Assembly (NCBI RefSeq): GCF_006337085.1
Contig: NZ_CP040882.1
Location: 806,001 to 870,000, forward strand
Source of the DNA: Sutterella faecalis
GTDB lineage: Bacteria; Pseudomonadota; Gammaproteobacteria; Burkholderiales; Burkholderiaceae_F
Length of the DNA stretch: 64,000 bases
Direction of reading: 5' to 3'
Shown: positions 41,796-50,769 of the stretch, in pieces
Position numbering within the stretch: the first letter of the stretch is position 1
Layout of the letters: each line of letters opens with the position of its first letter
Translations under genes and position numbers: made by a program
The notes under the pieces: model-generated
Databases searched by the model: none
The model's input: the letters and a program-made list of their open reading frames with translations, nothing else
Told to the model about the DNA's origin: nothing

Positions 41796-42377
41796 ATGCA
41801 GTACCGCACCCGTCTTCTTCTTCCGCTTCTTCCTGCCGCCGCCTTCCTCGCCGCGCCCCTCGCGCGCGCTGCAGCGCAGGAACCGCGCGTTGAAATCGAA
41901 ACCACTCTCGGCAAGATTGTCGTGCGCCTCGCGCCCGACCGCGCCCCGCAGACGGTGAAGAACTTCCTTCGCTACGTCAATGAAGGCTTCTATAACGGCA
42001 CGATCTTCCACCGCGTGATCCCGGGCTTTATGGTCCAGGGCGGGGGCTTTGACGAAACGCTTCGCGAAAAGCCCACGCACGAACCCATTCCCCTCGAAGC
42101 GCGCGGCGGCCTCAGAAACGACCGCTACACGATCGCCATGGCGCGCACGAGCTACCCGCACTCGGCGACGTCGCAGTTCTACATCAATGTTGCCGACAAC
42201 GACTTCCTCAATGCCGATCAGGCTCAGGACGGCAACGGCTACTGCGTCTTCGGCACGGTTGTCTCGGGCACCGAAGTGGTCGACAAGATTGCTGCGGTCC
42301 CGACGGGAAGCCGCCGCGGAATGGGAGATGTTCCGGTCACGACCGTGAAGATTCTCTCGGCCAAGGTTCTTCCCTGA
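41796..42377 (+). CDS. ppiA: Peptidyl-prolyl cis-trans isomerase, periplasmic cyclophilin
   Basis: A 193-residue cyclophilin with a signal peptide (MQYRTRLLLPLLPAAAFLA, cleavage after ARA). Motifs FYNGTIFHRVIPGFMVQGGGF (about 67-87) and MARTSYPHSATSQFYINVADNDFLN are present, with the catalytic Arg and Phe retained. It catalyses proline isomerisation in periplasmic proteins. It lies 60 bases after the TPR gene. Confidence 0.93.
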   Translation: MQYRTRLLLPLLPAAAFLAAPLARAAAQEPRVEIETTLGKIVVRLAPDRAPQTVKNFLRYVNEGFYNGTIFHRVIPGFMVQGGGFDETLREKPTHEPIPLEARGGLRNDRYTIAMARTSYPHSATSQFYINVADNDFLNADQAQDGNGYCVFGTVVSGTEVVDKIAAVPTGSRRGMGDVPVTTVKILSAKVLP

Positions 42378-42586
42378 TCCGGAGTCTGCATTGTTGAGTT
42401 CCCGGGGTTGAGCGCGCCGAAGCGCGTCTCCCCCTTATGCGACAATAACGATTCCCCTTCCGGAAGATCCCTGACGGAGCTTCTGAAAGGTTTTCACGCT
42501 GCTGAAAGACTTGGAAGCCTCGCTTTTTCACAAAAGACGGCTTCCTGCGGCGCGCATTTACTTTTGAACCCAGTTTTTATTCTCAA

Positions 42587-43078
42587 ATGATTCGCTTCAC
42601 TACCAATCTCGGCGTCATCGACATTGAACTTGATCCCGAACACGCTCCGATCACCTGCGAAAACTTCGAAAACTATGTGAAGTCGGGCTTCTACAACGGC
42701 ACGATCTTCCACCGCGTGATCAAGGGCTTCATGATCCAGGGCGGCGGCTTTGAGCCGGGCATGCAGCAGAAGCCCACCAACGATCCGATCAAGAACGAAG
42801 CCGACAACGGCCTGAAGAACGACAAGTACACGATCGCGATGGCCCGCACGAACGATCCGCACTCGGCCACCGCGCAGTTCTTCATCAACGTTGCCGACAA
42901 CGACTTCCTCAACCACACCGCCCCCACGGGCAACGGCTGGGGCTATGCCGTCTTCGGCAAGGTCGTGGCCGGCCAGGACGTGGTCGACCAGATCGCGCGC
43001 GTCCGCACGGGCACCCGCGGCTGGTTCGGCGACGTGCCCGTTGAGGACGTCGTCATCGAAAAGGCTGAGGAGATCTGA
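42587..43078 (+). CDS. ppiB: Peptidyl-prolyl cis-trans isomerase, cytoplasmic cyclophilin
   Basis: A 163-residue cyclophilin without signal peptide, a close paralogue of the previous gene (FYNGTIFHRVIKGFMIQGGGF; MARTNDPHSATAQFFINVADN). The length and lack of leader are those of PpiB. Overlapping spacing with the next gene (lpxH starts 5 bases after the stop) indicates one transcript. Confidence 0.94.
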   Translation: MIRFTTNLGVIDIELDPEHAPITCENFENYVKSGFYNGTIFHRVIKGFMIQGGGFEPGMQQKPTNDPIKNEADNGLKNDKYTIAMARTNDPHSATAQFFINVADNDFLNHTAPTGNGWGYAVFGKVVAGQDVVDQIARVRTGTRGWFGDVPVEDVVIEKAEEI

Positions 43079-43083
43079 GTCTG

Positions 43084-44001
43084 ATGACCGAGAGCCGCCC
43101 GGAACCGAGCGACGGCATGGTGGGGAGGAAAGCGCCTGCGAAGGGGAAAATCCCCTTCGGCATGCGGCTCTTTCTCCTCATCAATTCCACCCTGCGTTTT
43201 TTCAGCAGAAGCAAAATGGACCTTTCACAGTTTCCGCCTCCTGCGCTCGCCGGGCGAACCGAGGTTGAGCCGCTTACCAATCCGGTAATTATTTCGGATC
43301 TTCACCTCTCACCCACGAAGCCCAAAACCATCATGGCGTTCGTGCGCTTCATGAAGTCCGTGGCGCCGCGCTATCCGGAACTCGTGATTCTCGGCGACCT
43401 TTTCGACTTCTGGCTCGGCGACGACGCGCACCCGGAAGCGAAGCCCGTGATGGCGCTCCTCAAGCTCCATGCGGCAACCGGCCGGCGCGTCCTCGTCATG
43501 CCCGGAAACCGCGACTTCGTGCTCGGAGAGGGCTTTGCGCAGGCGATCGGCGCAGAACTCCTTCGCGATCCGATCGTGGTTGAAATCAAGGGCCGCAAGG
43601 TGCTTCTCGCGCACGGAGACGAATGGTGCCTGAGAGATACGGGATACCAGAAATTCCGCAAAATCACGCACGATCCGGTGTGGCAGGCGATGATGCTCAA
43701 GAAATCCGTTGCCGAACGCATTGAGGTCGCCAAGCAGGCGCGCTCGCAGTCCGAAACCGACAAGGCGCAGAAATCCATGGACGTGATGGACGTGGTCGAA
43801 GGCGCCGTGGCCGAAGCCGCAAAGTCTGCGGGCGTGGATCTCGTCATTCACGGACATACGCACCGTCCGGCCGCCCACGTTTTCGACAATTACGAACGCT
43901 GGGTGATTCCCGACTGGAAGCTCGACGGCGTCGAGGGCGCGGGAAAGAGCGGCTGCATTACGTTCCTCGACAACGGCAGGCCCCAGATCCAGATGTTCTG
44001 A
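43084..44001 (+). CDS. lpxH: UDP-2,3-diacylglucosamine diphosphatase
   Basis: Calcineurin-like metallophosphatase that makes lipid X in lipid A synthesis. The motifs for the Mn centre are all seen: ISDLHLS, LGDLFDFWLGDD, MPGNRDF, AHGDEW and HGHTHRP. With the ATG at 43084, which has a good GAGGAG site, it is 305 residues, longer than the usual 240-265; the ATG at 43216 would give 261 residues but has a weak ribosome site. The extra head carries a hydrophobic RLFLLINSTLRFF that could associate with the membrane. Confidence 0.9.
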   Translation: MTESRPEPSDGMVGRKAPAKGKIPFGMRLFLLINSTLRFFSRSKMDLSQFPPPALAGRTEVEPLTNPVIISDLHLSPTKPKTIMAFVRFMKSVAPRYPELVILGDLFDFWLGDDAHPEAKPVMALLKLHAATGRRVLVMPGNRDFVLGEGFAQAIGAELLRDPIVVEIKGRKVLLAHGDEWCLRDTGYQKFRKITHDPVWQAMMLKKSVAERIEVAKQARSQSETDKAQKSMDVMDVVEGAVAEAAKSAGVDLVIHGHTHRPAAHVFDNYERWVIPDWKLDGVEGAGKSGCITFLDNGRPQIQMF

Positions 44002-44030
44002 GCGTTCTGACGATTCGCTTCGCTAAAATC

Positions 44031-44069
44031 AAAAATGCCCGGGAAATCCAAGCCTTCCCAGGCATTTTT
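44031..44069. terminator. Bidirectional terminator between lpxH and the monooxygenase gene
   Basis: AAAAATGCC.GGGAA with TTCCC.GGCATTTTT (44031-44045 with 44055-44069), A and T tracts on both sides, serving the convergent genes. Confidence 0.88.
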
Positions 44070-44119
44070 GTTTACGGACAAGGCTTCCCGCGCGAGAAGC
44101 CATCGCCCCGACAGAATCG

Positions 44120-44434
44120 TCAGATCAGGACTTCAAAGCACTCAAGCTCCGGACGATCGACGTACATTTCGCGATTCTTCGGTCCCGTGGAATGGGACTT
44201 TCTGAAATGTTCCGACTTCGTCCAGTTGAGGAAGTCTTCCTTCGACTGCCAGCGCGCAAAGGAGGAAAAGAGAACGTAGCCGTCCTTCTTCGCATCGAGC
44301 TTGAAGAAGCGGAATTCCAGCAGCCCTGGCATGGATTTCGCACTGACATCCGCCTCCTGCCAGACCTTGAGGTACGCGTCGGCGAATTCCGGCTTGATCT
44401 TGAAGCGGTTCATCGTGATGTATTCGGATGCCAT
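44120..44434 (-). CDS. Antibiotic-biosynthesis monooxygenase (IsdG-like) domain protein
   Basis: 104 residues, single ABM ferredoxin-like domain. The start at 44434 follows AGGAG with 8-base spacing. The pattern ITMNRFKIKPEFADAYLKVW, MPGLLEFRF and FLNWTKSEHFRKSH keeps the Asn, Trp and His positions used by IsdG/HmoB heme-degrading enzymes. Heme breakdown or iron scavenging is therefore possible, but ABM proteins are diverse. It is divergent from the LysR gene at 44619. Confidence 0.78.
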   Translation of the reverse strand: MASEYITMNRFKIKPEFADAYLKVWQEADVSAKSMPGLLEFRFFKLDAKKDGYVLFSSFARWQSKEDFLNWTKSEHFRKSHSTGPKNREMYVDRPELECFEVLI

Positions 44435-44618
44435 GAAAGCACTCCTAAAAAAGTTTCGGTGCCGCAAAGACTAAGGGAAAACGCGCACCAAAATCCGCGA
44501 TCGTTACATCCATATACGCGCCAATGAATTTGTAAACAATCCTCTGCAAAAACTTCCTCATCCAAACATCAGGCCTTTCACCTGCCGAATAATCAGTTTC
44601 CCCCGATAGACCTCATCC

Positions 44619-45566
44619 ATGCAGCAGCCTGTCTCTGAAGAGCTCCTCCGCCTCCTTTCGGTTCTCTACCGCACGCAGTCGCTTTCCCTGGCCGCATCCC
44701 GGCTTGACATCAGCATTTCCACCGCGAGCCGAATGCTCCAGGGCGCGCGGGAGCTCTTTGACGACAAGCTCTTTACTCGCTCGAGCCAGCTGATGCACCC
44801 GACGCCGCGGATGGTAAAGCTCATGCCGCAGATCGACCGCATGCTCGAAGACATGGCGACACTCGTCGGCAAGGACTCTCTTGATCCGATGAAGGCTGAG
44901 CGCACGATCCGCATTGCGGCGCTTGACTGCGCGTATACGATGTTCGTCGCTTCGGCCATTCATGAAGCGCGAAGGAAATCTCCGGGCCTCCATTTCTCAA
45001 CGACGCCCATCAGCATCGATACGTTCGCCGAACTAAGCGCAGGACTCGTCGACCTCATCATTTTCGGCACCGACTGCGAACCCGTGCAGGGAAACATCCA
45101 TGTTCAGCGCCTGTTTTCCGCACCCTATTGCCTCGTCGTCCGCGAAAGCCATCCGCTCGTCTCGATCTTTAAGCAGAAAGGCCGGCTCGATCGGGAAGAC
45201 ATCGAGCCCTGGCAGGTGATCTCCATCGCCACGCCTTTCTCCCGCCTCGTCCCTCGTTCGGTCCTTCCCTGGTTCGACGACGCCGATCAGCCGCACGGCA
45301 TCACCATTCCCTACCATGCCGCCGCCATATTCGAGCTCCTTGAAACGGATTTGATCGGCGAATTCGCCGAGCCCTACGCCCGGAAAATTCTCTCGCTCGT
45401 CCCCGGACTCGCATTGCTTCCGTTCGCAGGATTCACCACCTATCAATGGGCGCCCACGCTCTTCTGGCACCCGAGAACGCAGCAGGACCCTGTCATGGTA
45501 TGGCTGCGCGGGCTCATCGGCCTTGAGGCGCGCCGCATCCGCGACCAATTTCATCTGGCACCCTGA
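44619..45566 (+). CDS. LysR-family transcriptional regulator, probable regulator of the aryl-sulfate locus
   Basis: A 315-residue LysR regulator with an N-terminal winged helix (about 5-65: SLAASRLDISISTASRMLQG, then DDKLFTRSSQLMHPTPR) and a substrate-binding domain. It lies upstream of, and in the same orientation as, an IS-disrupted porin and assT, so control of arylsulfate use is likely by position. The recognition helix resembles that of the LysR at 8923-9870. Confidence 0.87.
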   Translation: MQQPVSEELLRLLSVLYRTQSLSLAASRLDISISTASRMLQGARELFDDKLFTRSSQLMHPTPRMVKLMPQIDRMLEDMATLVGKDSLDPMKAERTIRIAALDCAYTMFVASAIHEARRKSPGLHFSTTPISIDTFAELSAGLVDLIIFGTDCEPVQGNIHVQRLFSAPYCLVVRESHPLVSIFKQKGRLDREDIEPWQVISIATPFSRLVPRSVLPWFDDADQPHGITIPYHAAAIFELLETDLIGEFAEPYARKILSLVPGLALLPFAGFTTYQWAPTLFWHPRTQQDPVMVWLRGLIGLEARRIRDQFHLAP

Positions 45567-45755
45567 AAGCCCGCTCTTTTTTCAGATCCTGCAAGGATGA
45601 CCCGTCAAATTTGACGACGCCATCGCCGTAGATGCCAATTTCGCGAAAGAAGACCGATTTCTAAACTTTTTCCCGACCTGGGAGATGTCCGCACGCATCT
45701 CTTCAAACAAAAGAAAAAGGAAGAAATCCTTCATGTCGATCTCTGGACCACCCAC

Positions 45756-46308
45756 GTTTGTCAAGCTCCAAGTACGGTAACGCGCGAGCTCAGGAGCGAA
45801 GCTGCGGGCAGTGAGTTAGTCGAGCGCCTTATAGCGGCAGCTGGCGGCATTGCTGGCCTGGTGCCTTCAGGCACTGAGCCTATTCCTGTCAAGCGGTCGT
45901 GGAATAGCGAGCACGGCCTTCAGGCCGAGCGGAGCATATGCCGCGTAAGCCGCTTTACAGGACCTCCGCCGATACAATGTCGCTATGTGCGAATGCGACA
46001 AGCGAAGCGCAGCCCGCATTCGGACTTAGCGACCCTACATCGGCTAATCCGTGTTATGTCATTTTGGTTGTTGCCGGCAGTATTCCAGTCCCAGTAATCA
46101 CGCATCAACGAGAGAGGCCGCTTCCGTTAATCTCTCAGGCCTGTCGGCATGCTTGCATGCCATGGCCAAAATGAACTCATCAGAAGTCTTGTCCTTGCCA
46201 ATAAAAAGCCACATGCATCAAGTGCAATTCGACATGAATAGCTGTCGGACAAGCCTTACAGAAAAGGGTTTCTCATTTCACGCGATTAGTTATGGAATTG
46301 CCGATGCC
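45756..46308 (-). ncRNA. IS non-coding region, candidate guide (bridge/seek) RNA locus
   Basis: 553 bp between the left repeat and the transposase stop, with no credible ORF. Several hairpins are visible, such as CTGGTGCCTTCAGGCACTGAG and GGCCTTCAGGCC near 45860-45930. IS110-family elements encode a non-coding RNA that chooses target and donor sites, and in the IS1111 group it lies 3' of the transposase, as here. The exact RNA ends and guide loops were not determined. Confidence 0.5.
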
Positions 46309-47502
46309 TCATGCTGCAGCGGCAGCCTCATTGCTGGGTTGAACGGCCATCGCCGCCAGCACCGAGCGGGGGACGCCCGCTCTGTGGATGTCGAACTTTT
46401 TGCCGTAGGTGAGCACCGCCCATGCGATCCGGATGAGTTTCGCCGCCAGCGACACCATGATCTTGCCGTAGGGCTTCCTCACCGCCAGCTGCTTGTCAAT
46501 CCACTTTGTGAGCTGGCAGTCGGGCAGCTGCCTCTTGCAGTACTGCATGTAGATGCAGGCCGCACCCTGCATCAGCAGGGATCTCAGCAATTTGTCGCCG
46601 CGGCGGCTGATTCGCCCCTGGCCCTTGCTGCTCAGGTCGGGAGCAGAGCTCTTCTTTTGTCTGGGCTTATTCACATGCCCCGTAATGTAATTTTTCGGCA
46701 CGCATCCGATGTAGGCAACAAGCGAGCGTGACGTTTCAAACCGTTTTACATCGCCGACAACCGTAATGAAGCGGGCGGCGATCTGAGTGCCGACGCCCAT
46801 GACGCTCTTCAGCAGCCTGCCGTTGGCATTGGCGCTGACCAGTGCTTCAAGGTCCTTGTCGAGCTGATGAATTTGATCATCGAGCGTCTTCACGCGGTCA
46901 AGCATCGTCGTCAGAGCAGAGACAGCTGCGTCGCCCATCATGTCTGCCTTAGCTTCCACGGCTTCACGCATCTTTTTGAGATTGCGCCTGCCGGCAGGCA
47001 TGTGGATTCCCCAGGTCTGGGCAAAGCCCTTGAAGCTGACGAGCGTCTTCGTACGTTGTCCGATCAGCTGCTGACGCACGCCCTGCACCGTCATAATGCG
47101 GCATTCTTCGAGAGATTTCGCGCGAATAGGCCGAAGATCCGGATCGGCCGTCAGCCGGGCAAGCGCGAGCGCATCGTTGATGTCGGTTTTCTGGCCCGAC
47201 ATATGCGTGTCGATCCACATCTTGACGACTTTGCCGTTGATAACGCGCATCTCATGGCCGCGAGCCTCGAGCTCAAGGGCAAGCTGCGAGTAGCCGCAGC
47301 ACGGTTCAACTGCAAACAGCGTCGGGGAGAGCTTGTCGGCAAGCTCATAGAGCTCAGCATAAGTCACGCGGTCGATACAAATAATTTCTCCCTCGTTGAG
47401 CGTCACCGCTGCCAAGGAAACGTCGTATTTGGCAAGGTCCAGCCCGATCGCGGAATATTCGATGGAAACATCAAGCGTCGTTTGCGTATGCTTCTTTGTC
47501 AT
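46309..47502 (-). CDS. IS110-family (IS1111 group) transposase
   Basis: A 397-residue DEDD recombinase. The start at 47502 follows AGGAGG. The N-terminal RuvC-like domain has IGLDLAKYDVSLAA, an FAVEPCCGYS segment (Glu) and GQKTDINDALALARL with paired Asp (about 108-116). The C-terminal Tnp_IS116/IS110 domain has MGVGTQIAARFITVVGDVKRF and SLVAYIGCVPKNYITG, with the catalytic serine expected near SSKGQGRISRRGDKLLR. The gene appears intact. Confidence 0.93.
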   Translation of the reverse strand: MTKKHTQTTLDVSIEYSAIGLDLAKYDVSLAAVTLNEGEIICIDRVTYAELYELADKLSPTLFAVEPCCGYSQLALELEARGHEMRVINGKVVKMWIDTHMSGQKTDINDALALARLTADPDLRPIRAKSLEECRIMTVQGVRQQLIGQRTKTLVSFKGFAQTWGIHMPAGRRNLKKMREAVEAKADMMGDAAVSALTTMLDRVKTLDDQIHQLDKDLEALVSANANGRLLKSVMGVGTQIAARFITVVGDVKRFETSRSLVAYIGCVPKNYITGHVNKPRQKKSSAPDLSSKGQGRISRRGDKLLRSLLMQGAACIYMQYCKRQLPDCQLTKWIDKQLAVRKPYGKIMVSLAAKLIRIAWAVLTYGKKFDIHRAGVPRSVLAAMAVQPSNEAAAAA

Positions 47503-48804
47503 GGCATGGCCTCCTGCGGTATTAGAGGTAGATACACCTATTGTCGCGCCCATTCGCTCGAACGGGTTCGATGCAGTGGGTGGTCCATGTCATTAACCCA
47601 ACCACTTCCCCCGCTCTCTCCGGAAAGCGGGGACCATTCTTTCCGCAATCCTTCTCGGCGCGAGCCTCATCCCTTCTGCCTCCGCAGAGGACGGCGTAGC
47701 CGTCACGGGCCTCGTTGACCTCGGCCTCATGGTGCAGCACGCCAACGGCCGCACCAATACGACGATGGAGTCGGGAAACAACAAAACCTCGACCATCGAC
47801 ATCCGGGCGACGGAAACCATCAGCGACGACCTCTGGGTGCGCGCGGCATCCTACGTCTCCTTCATGCCCGATACCGGCACGCTTTATGAGGACGGCGTCC
47901 TCTTTGACGGCGCAGCGCTCACGCTCGGAAGCAAAACCTTCGGCGAAGTCGCTCTCGGCCGCATGGGGGCATTGAAGAGCACCGACGGCGACATGAGCCA
48001 GTTTGCGCTTGCCGAAGGCTACTCCCCGATGGGTGCGAACCTCCCTCACGCAGGTCTTGCATACATCTTTACCTGCGACGGGATCCTCAACAATACTGTC
48101 GGCTACGCGTCTCCATCCTTCTCCGGATACCGCTTCTTTGCGCAGTATTCGAACGGCGTCACAACCGAAACCGGCGTCGGCGCGGACGACGACAGGCTCC
48201 TCACGGTTTCCGTGCTCTACAACAACCATGAGAAGCTGCGCTTCGGCGGGATTGCCACCTACCACACCCACGGCACGCTTGCCGAGGACCACAACGCCAC
48301 CAAGGACATCATGGTCTCGATGAACTACGACTTTGATGCCTTCCGACTCTACCTTACCTATCAGCATGTGTTCGACGGGCTCGGCCCCAACACGATGCTC
48401 CGCGCCGGCGCTTTCGGCTTCGGCGCATCCGAAAAAGGATTCGATACCGACGCCTTCATGGCGGGCTTCATGAAGGACATCGCCGGAGGGACGCTCTCCG
48501 CCGTCTTCCAGGCGAGCCGCTCGGAATACAAGGGCGACGCAAACGACGGGAATCTCTCGACCTCCGGCTGGCGCATCAATCCTGCCGCCATCTACCGCTA
48601 TCCCGTGAGCCGCCGCACCACGCTCTGGACGGCGCTCTCCTGGACCCACGGCTACGGCATGTACCGGCGCGTGAAGGATCACCCGGTCGACAACCCCAAC
48701 ACGACGTCCTGGGGTGCCGGCGTCACGCACTTCTTCTGACGCATCTGCTTTCCAACCGTTTTTTTTTTCATCCATCTTTCCCAAAAGATCATAGGACTAC
48801 TCTC

Positions 48805-50631
48805 ATGAAGCACTCTCTCCTCATGCTCGCGCTCGGCGCAGCCGTCTTCTCCTCTGCAACGCTGCCTGCCCACGCGATGGGCGCCGTCGGCGGCCCGGTC
48901 GTTCGCTACGCCTCCATTCAGGGGCAGCTCGGCGAAGTCATCGTGAATCCCTACAAGGTGGCGCCGCTCACGGCCGTCATTAAGAACGGCGGATACGATC
49001 TTGAGTCCGCCACCGTCACGATCGTCCCGAAGGAAAACGGCCAGACGATCACTTACAACGTTCCGAAGAAGCAGCTCCTCACGCACGGCGGCATTCCCGT
49101 CTTCGGCCTCTATGCGGATTACAGGAACGAAGTGAAGGTGTCCTACGTCCGCGACTTCAACGGCAAAAAGGAAACCATCAACGAGTCCTACTTCATCTAC
49201 TGCTCGCCCGTTTCCTGGATCAATCAGGGTACGAACTATGAGTCGCCCGAAGACTTCACGGCCATTGTGAAGAAGGTCGACCCGGCGTTCTCGGACCGCC
49301 TCTATCTCATCAGCAATATTGGCGACGAAACCGGCCTCAACAACCGCGCCGTGTGGAACAACCCGATGGGCGGCGCCCTCACATGGAATTTCGTGCCGCA
49401 GATCGCCGTCTTCGACACCAAGGGCGAAATCCGCTGGTACCTCGACCCGCGCACGATCTGGGATCCGGAATCCATTTATTCCGCGGGCGTCATGATGGGC
49501 TTCCGCCAGAACGATGACGGCGCGCTCACCTGGGGCTTCGGTCAGAAGTACGTGAAGTACGACATCATCGGCCGCGAAATCTGGAATCGCCGCCTTCCCG
49601 CTTCCTACAACGACTACTCGCACTCGATGGATCCGGCCCAGAACGGCCACTATTTCCTGAGAGTGGCTTCGGCCGACCACCGGCGTCCGGACAACAAGCG
49701 CATCCGCACGGTTCGCGACGTGATTGCCGAGGTGGATGAGGACGGCGTCGTCGTGGACGAATTCAAGCTCTGGGACATCCTCGACCCGTACCGTTCCGAC
49801 GTCATCCGCGCACTTGACCAGGGCGCCGTCTGCCTCAACATCGACGCTTCTAAGGCGGGACACACGCTTTCGGCCGAGGAACTCGCCCAACAGGACAAGA
49901 CGGACAACTTCGGCGACATCGCAGGCACCGGCGCCGGCCGCAACTGGGCGCATGTGAATTCGGTCGACTACGATCCGAGCGACGATTCGATCATCATTTC
50001 CTCGCGTCATCAGTCGGCCATCATCAAGATCGGCCGCGACAAGAAGGTGAAGTGGATTCTCTCGGCGCCGAAGGGGTGGCGCGCTCCGTGGAAGGATGCG
50101 CTTTTGACGCCGGTCGACAAGAATGGAAAGCCCATCAAGTGCACCGACGTTTCCTGCGAAGGCGGATTCGACTGGACGTGGACGCAGCACACGGCCTTCC
50201 GCATCGACTCGAAGTCCGACAAGGACGTGATCTACGTGTCCGCCTTCGATAACGGCGACGCCCGCGGCATGGAGCAGCCGGCACTCCCCTCAATGAAGTA
50301 TTCCCGCGCTGTGGTCTACAAGATTGACCAGAAGAAGATGACGGTCGAACAGGTTTGGGAGTACGGCAAGGAACGCGGCCACGAATGGTTCAGCCCCGTC
50401 ACGTCGCTTACCGAATACAACCCGGACAAGAACTCGATCCTTGCTTATTCGGCCACTGCCGGCGCGTCTTTCGACCTCCAGTCGGGCGCCTTCACGAGCA
50501 GCCCGAATCCGTGGCTCGAGGAATTCAAGTGGGGAGAGACGGAGCCTGCGGTTGAAATCCAGTTCAAGAACACCTCGGGCTACCAGGCGATGGTGCTCGA
50601 CGTGAACAAGGCTTTCGGGAATCCCCAATAA
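48805..50631 (+). CDS. assT: Aryl-sulfate sulfotransferase
   Basis: A 608-residue periplasmic AssT that transfers sulfate from one phenol to another without PAPS. Signal peptide MKHSLLMLALGAAVFSSA with cleavage after AHA. The active-site histidines and arginine are recognisable in order: NDYSHSMDP (about 270), NWAHVNSVDYDP (about 380), SSRHQSAI (about 400) and TQHTAFR (about 460). A beta-propeller is expected. It follows the interrupted porin by 65 bases. The DsbL/DsbI pair found next to assT in some enterobacteria is absent; two Cys lie in CTDVSC. Confidence 0.92.
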   Translation: MKHSLLMLALGAAVFSSATLPAHAMGAVGGPVVRYASIQGQLGEVIVNPYKVAPLTAVIKNGGYDLESATVTIVPKENGQTITYNVPKKQLLTHGGIPVFGLYADYRNEVKVSYVRDFNGKKETINESYFIYCSPVSWINQGTNYESPEDFTAIVKKVDPAFSDRLYLISNIGDETGLNNRAVWNNPMGGALTWNFVPQIAVFDTKGEIRWYLDPRTIWDPESIYSAGVMMGFRQNDDGALTWGFGQKYVKYDIIGREIWNRRLPASYNDYSHSMDPAQNGHYFLRVASADHRRPDNKRIRTVRDVIAEVDEDGVVVDEFKLWDILDPYRSDVIRALDQGAVCLNIDASKAGHTLSAEELAQQDKTDNFGDIAGTGAGRNWAHVNSVDYDPSDDSIIISSRHQSAIIKIGRDKKVKWILSAPKGWRAPWKDALLTPVDKNGKPIKCTDVSCEGGFDWTWTQHTAFRIDSKSDKDVIYVSAFDNGDARGMEQPALPSMKYSRAVVYKIDQKKMTVEQVWEYGKERGHEWFSPVTSLTEYNPDKNSILAYSATAGASFDLQSGAFTSSPNPWLEEFKWGETEPAVEIQFKNTSGYQAMVLDVNKAFGNPQ

Positions 50632-50712
50632 CTGAAGGCGTCAGAAAAAGAAGCTTCGGACTGCAGAAGTCAATCACTGCTCCCGGGGCTTCCAGCTCAT
50701 TGCTTTGAAATT

Positions 50713-50751
50713 GAGCCTCATGGCGAAAGATGTCCATGAGGCTCTTTTTTT
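50713..50751 (+). terminator. Terminator of assT
   Basis: Perfect 10-bp stem AGCCTCATGG/CCATGAGGCT (50714-50723 with 50734-50743) and a run of seven T. Confidence 0.9.
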
Positions 50752-50769
50752 GCCTGCGCAGGCTGCTGC

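Larger units (their letters stand above)
45745..47586 (-). mobile_element. IS110-family insertion sequence, IS1111-like
   Basis: Bounded by an exact 11-bp subterminal inverted repeat, GGACCACCCAC (45745-45755) and its complement (47576-47586). The real ends lie a few bases outside. It carries one transposase on the minus strand and a 550-bp non-coding region 3' of it. Subterminal repeats and a 3' non-coding region are marks of the IS1111 group. No target duplication is expected in this family. Confidence 0.8.
45733..48739 (+). pseudogene. Porin gene interrupted after its start by an IS110-family element
   Basis: The left piece is AAAGGAAGAAATCCTTC followed by ATG TCG ATC TCT (45733-45744). 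The right piece resumes after the element: a frame without ATG gives LRKAGTILSAILLGASLIPS (signal-peptide-like), then AVTGLVDLGLMVQHANG and a complete porin barrel to 48739, ending GVTHFF with the terminal Phe. The first in-frame ATG (47729) lies inside strand 1 and would give no signal peptide, so an exported porin is unlikely to be made. The porin presumably served arylsulfate uptake with assT next to it. Confidence 0.75.

Noticed and set aside
41109..42161. 350-residue minus-strand frame across the TPR gene and ppiA
   Set aside because: Overlaps two good genes with signal peptides and conserved motifs; it is a codon-bias artefact.
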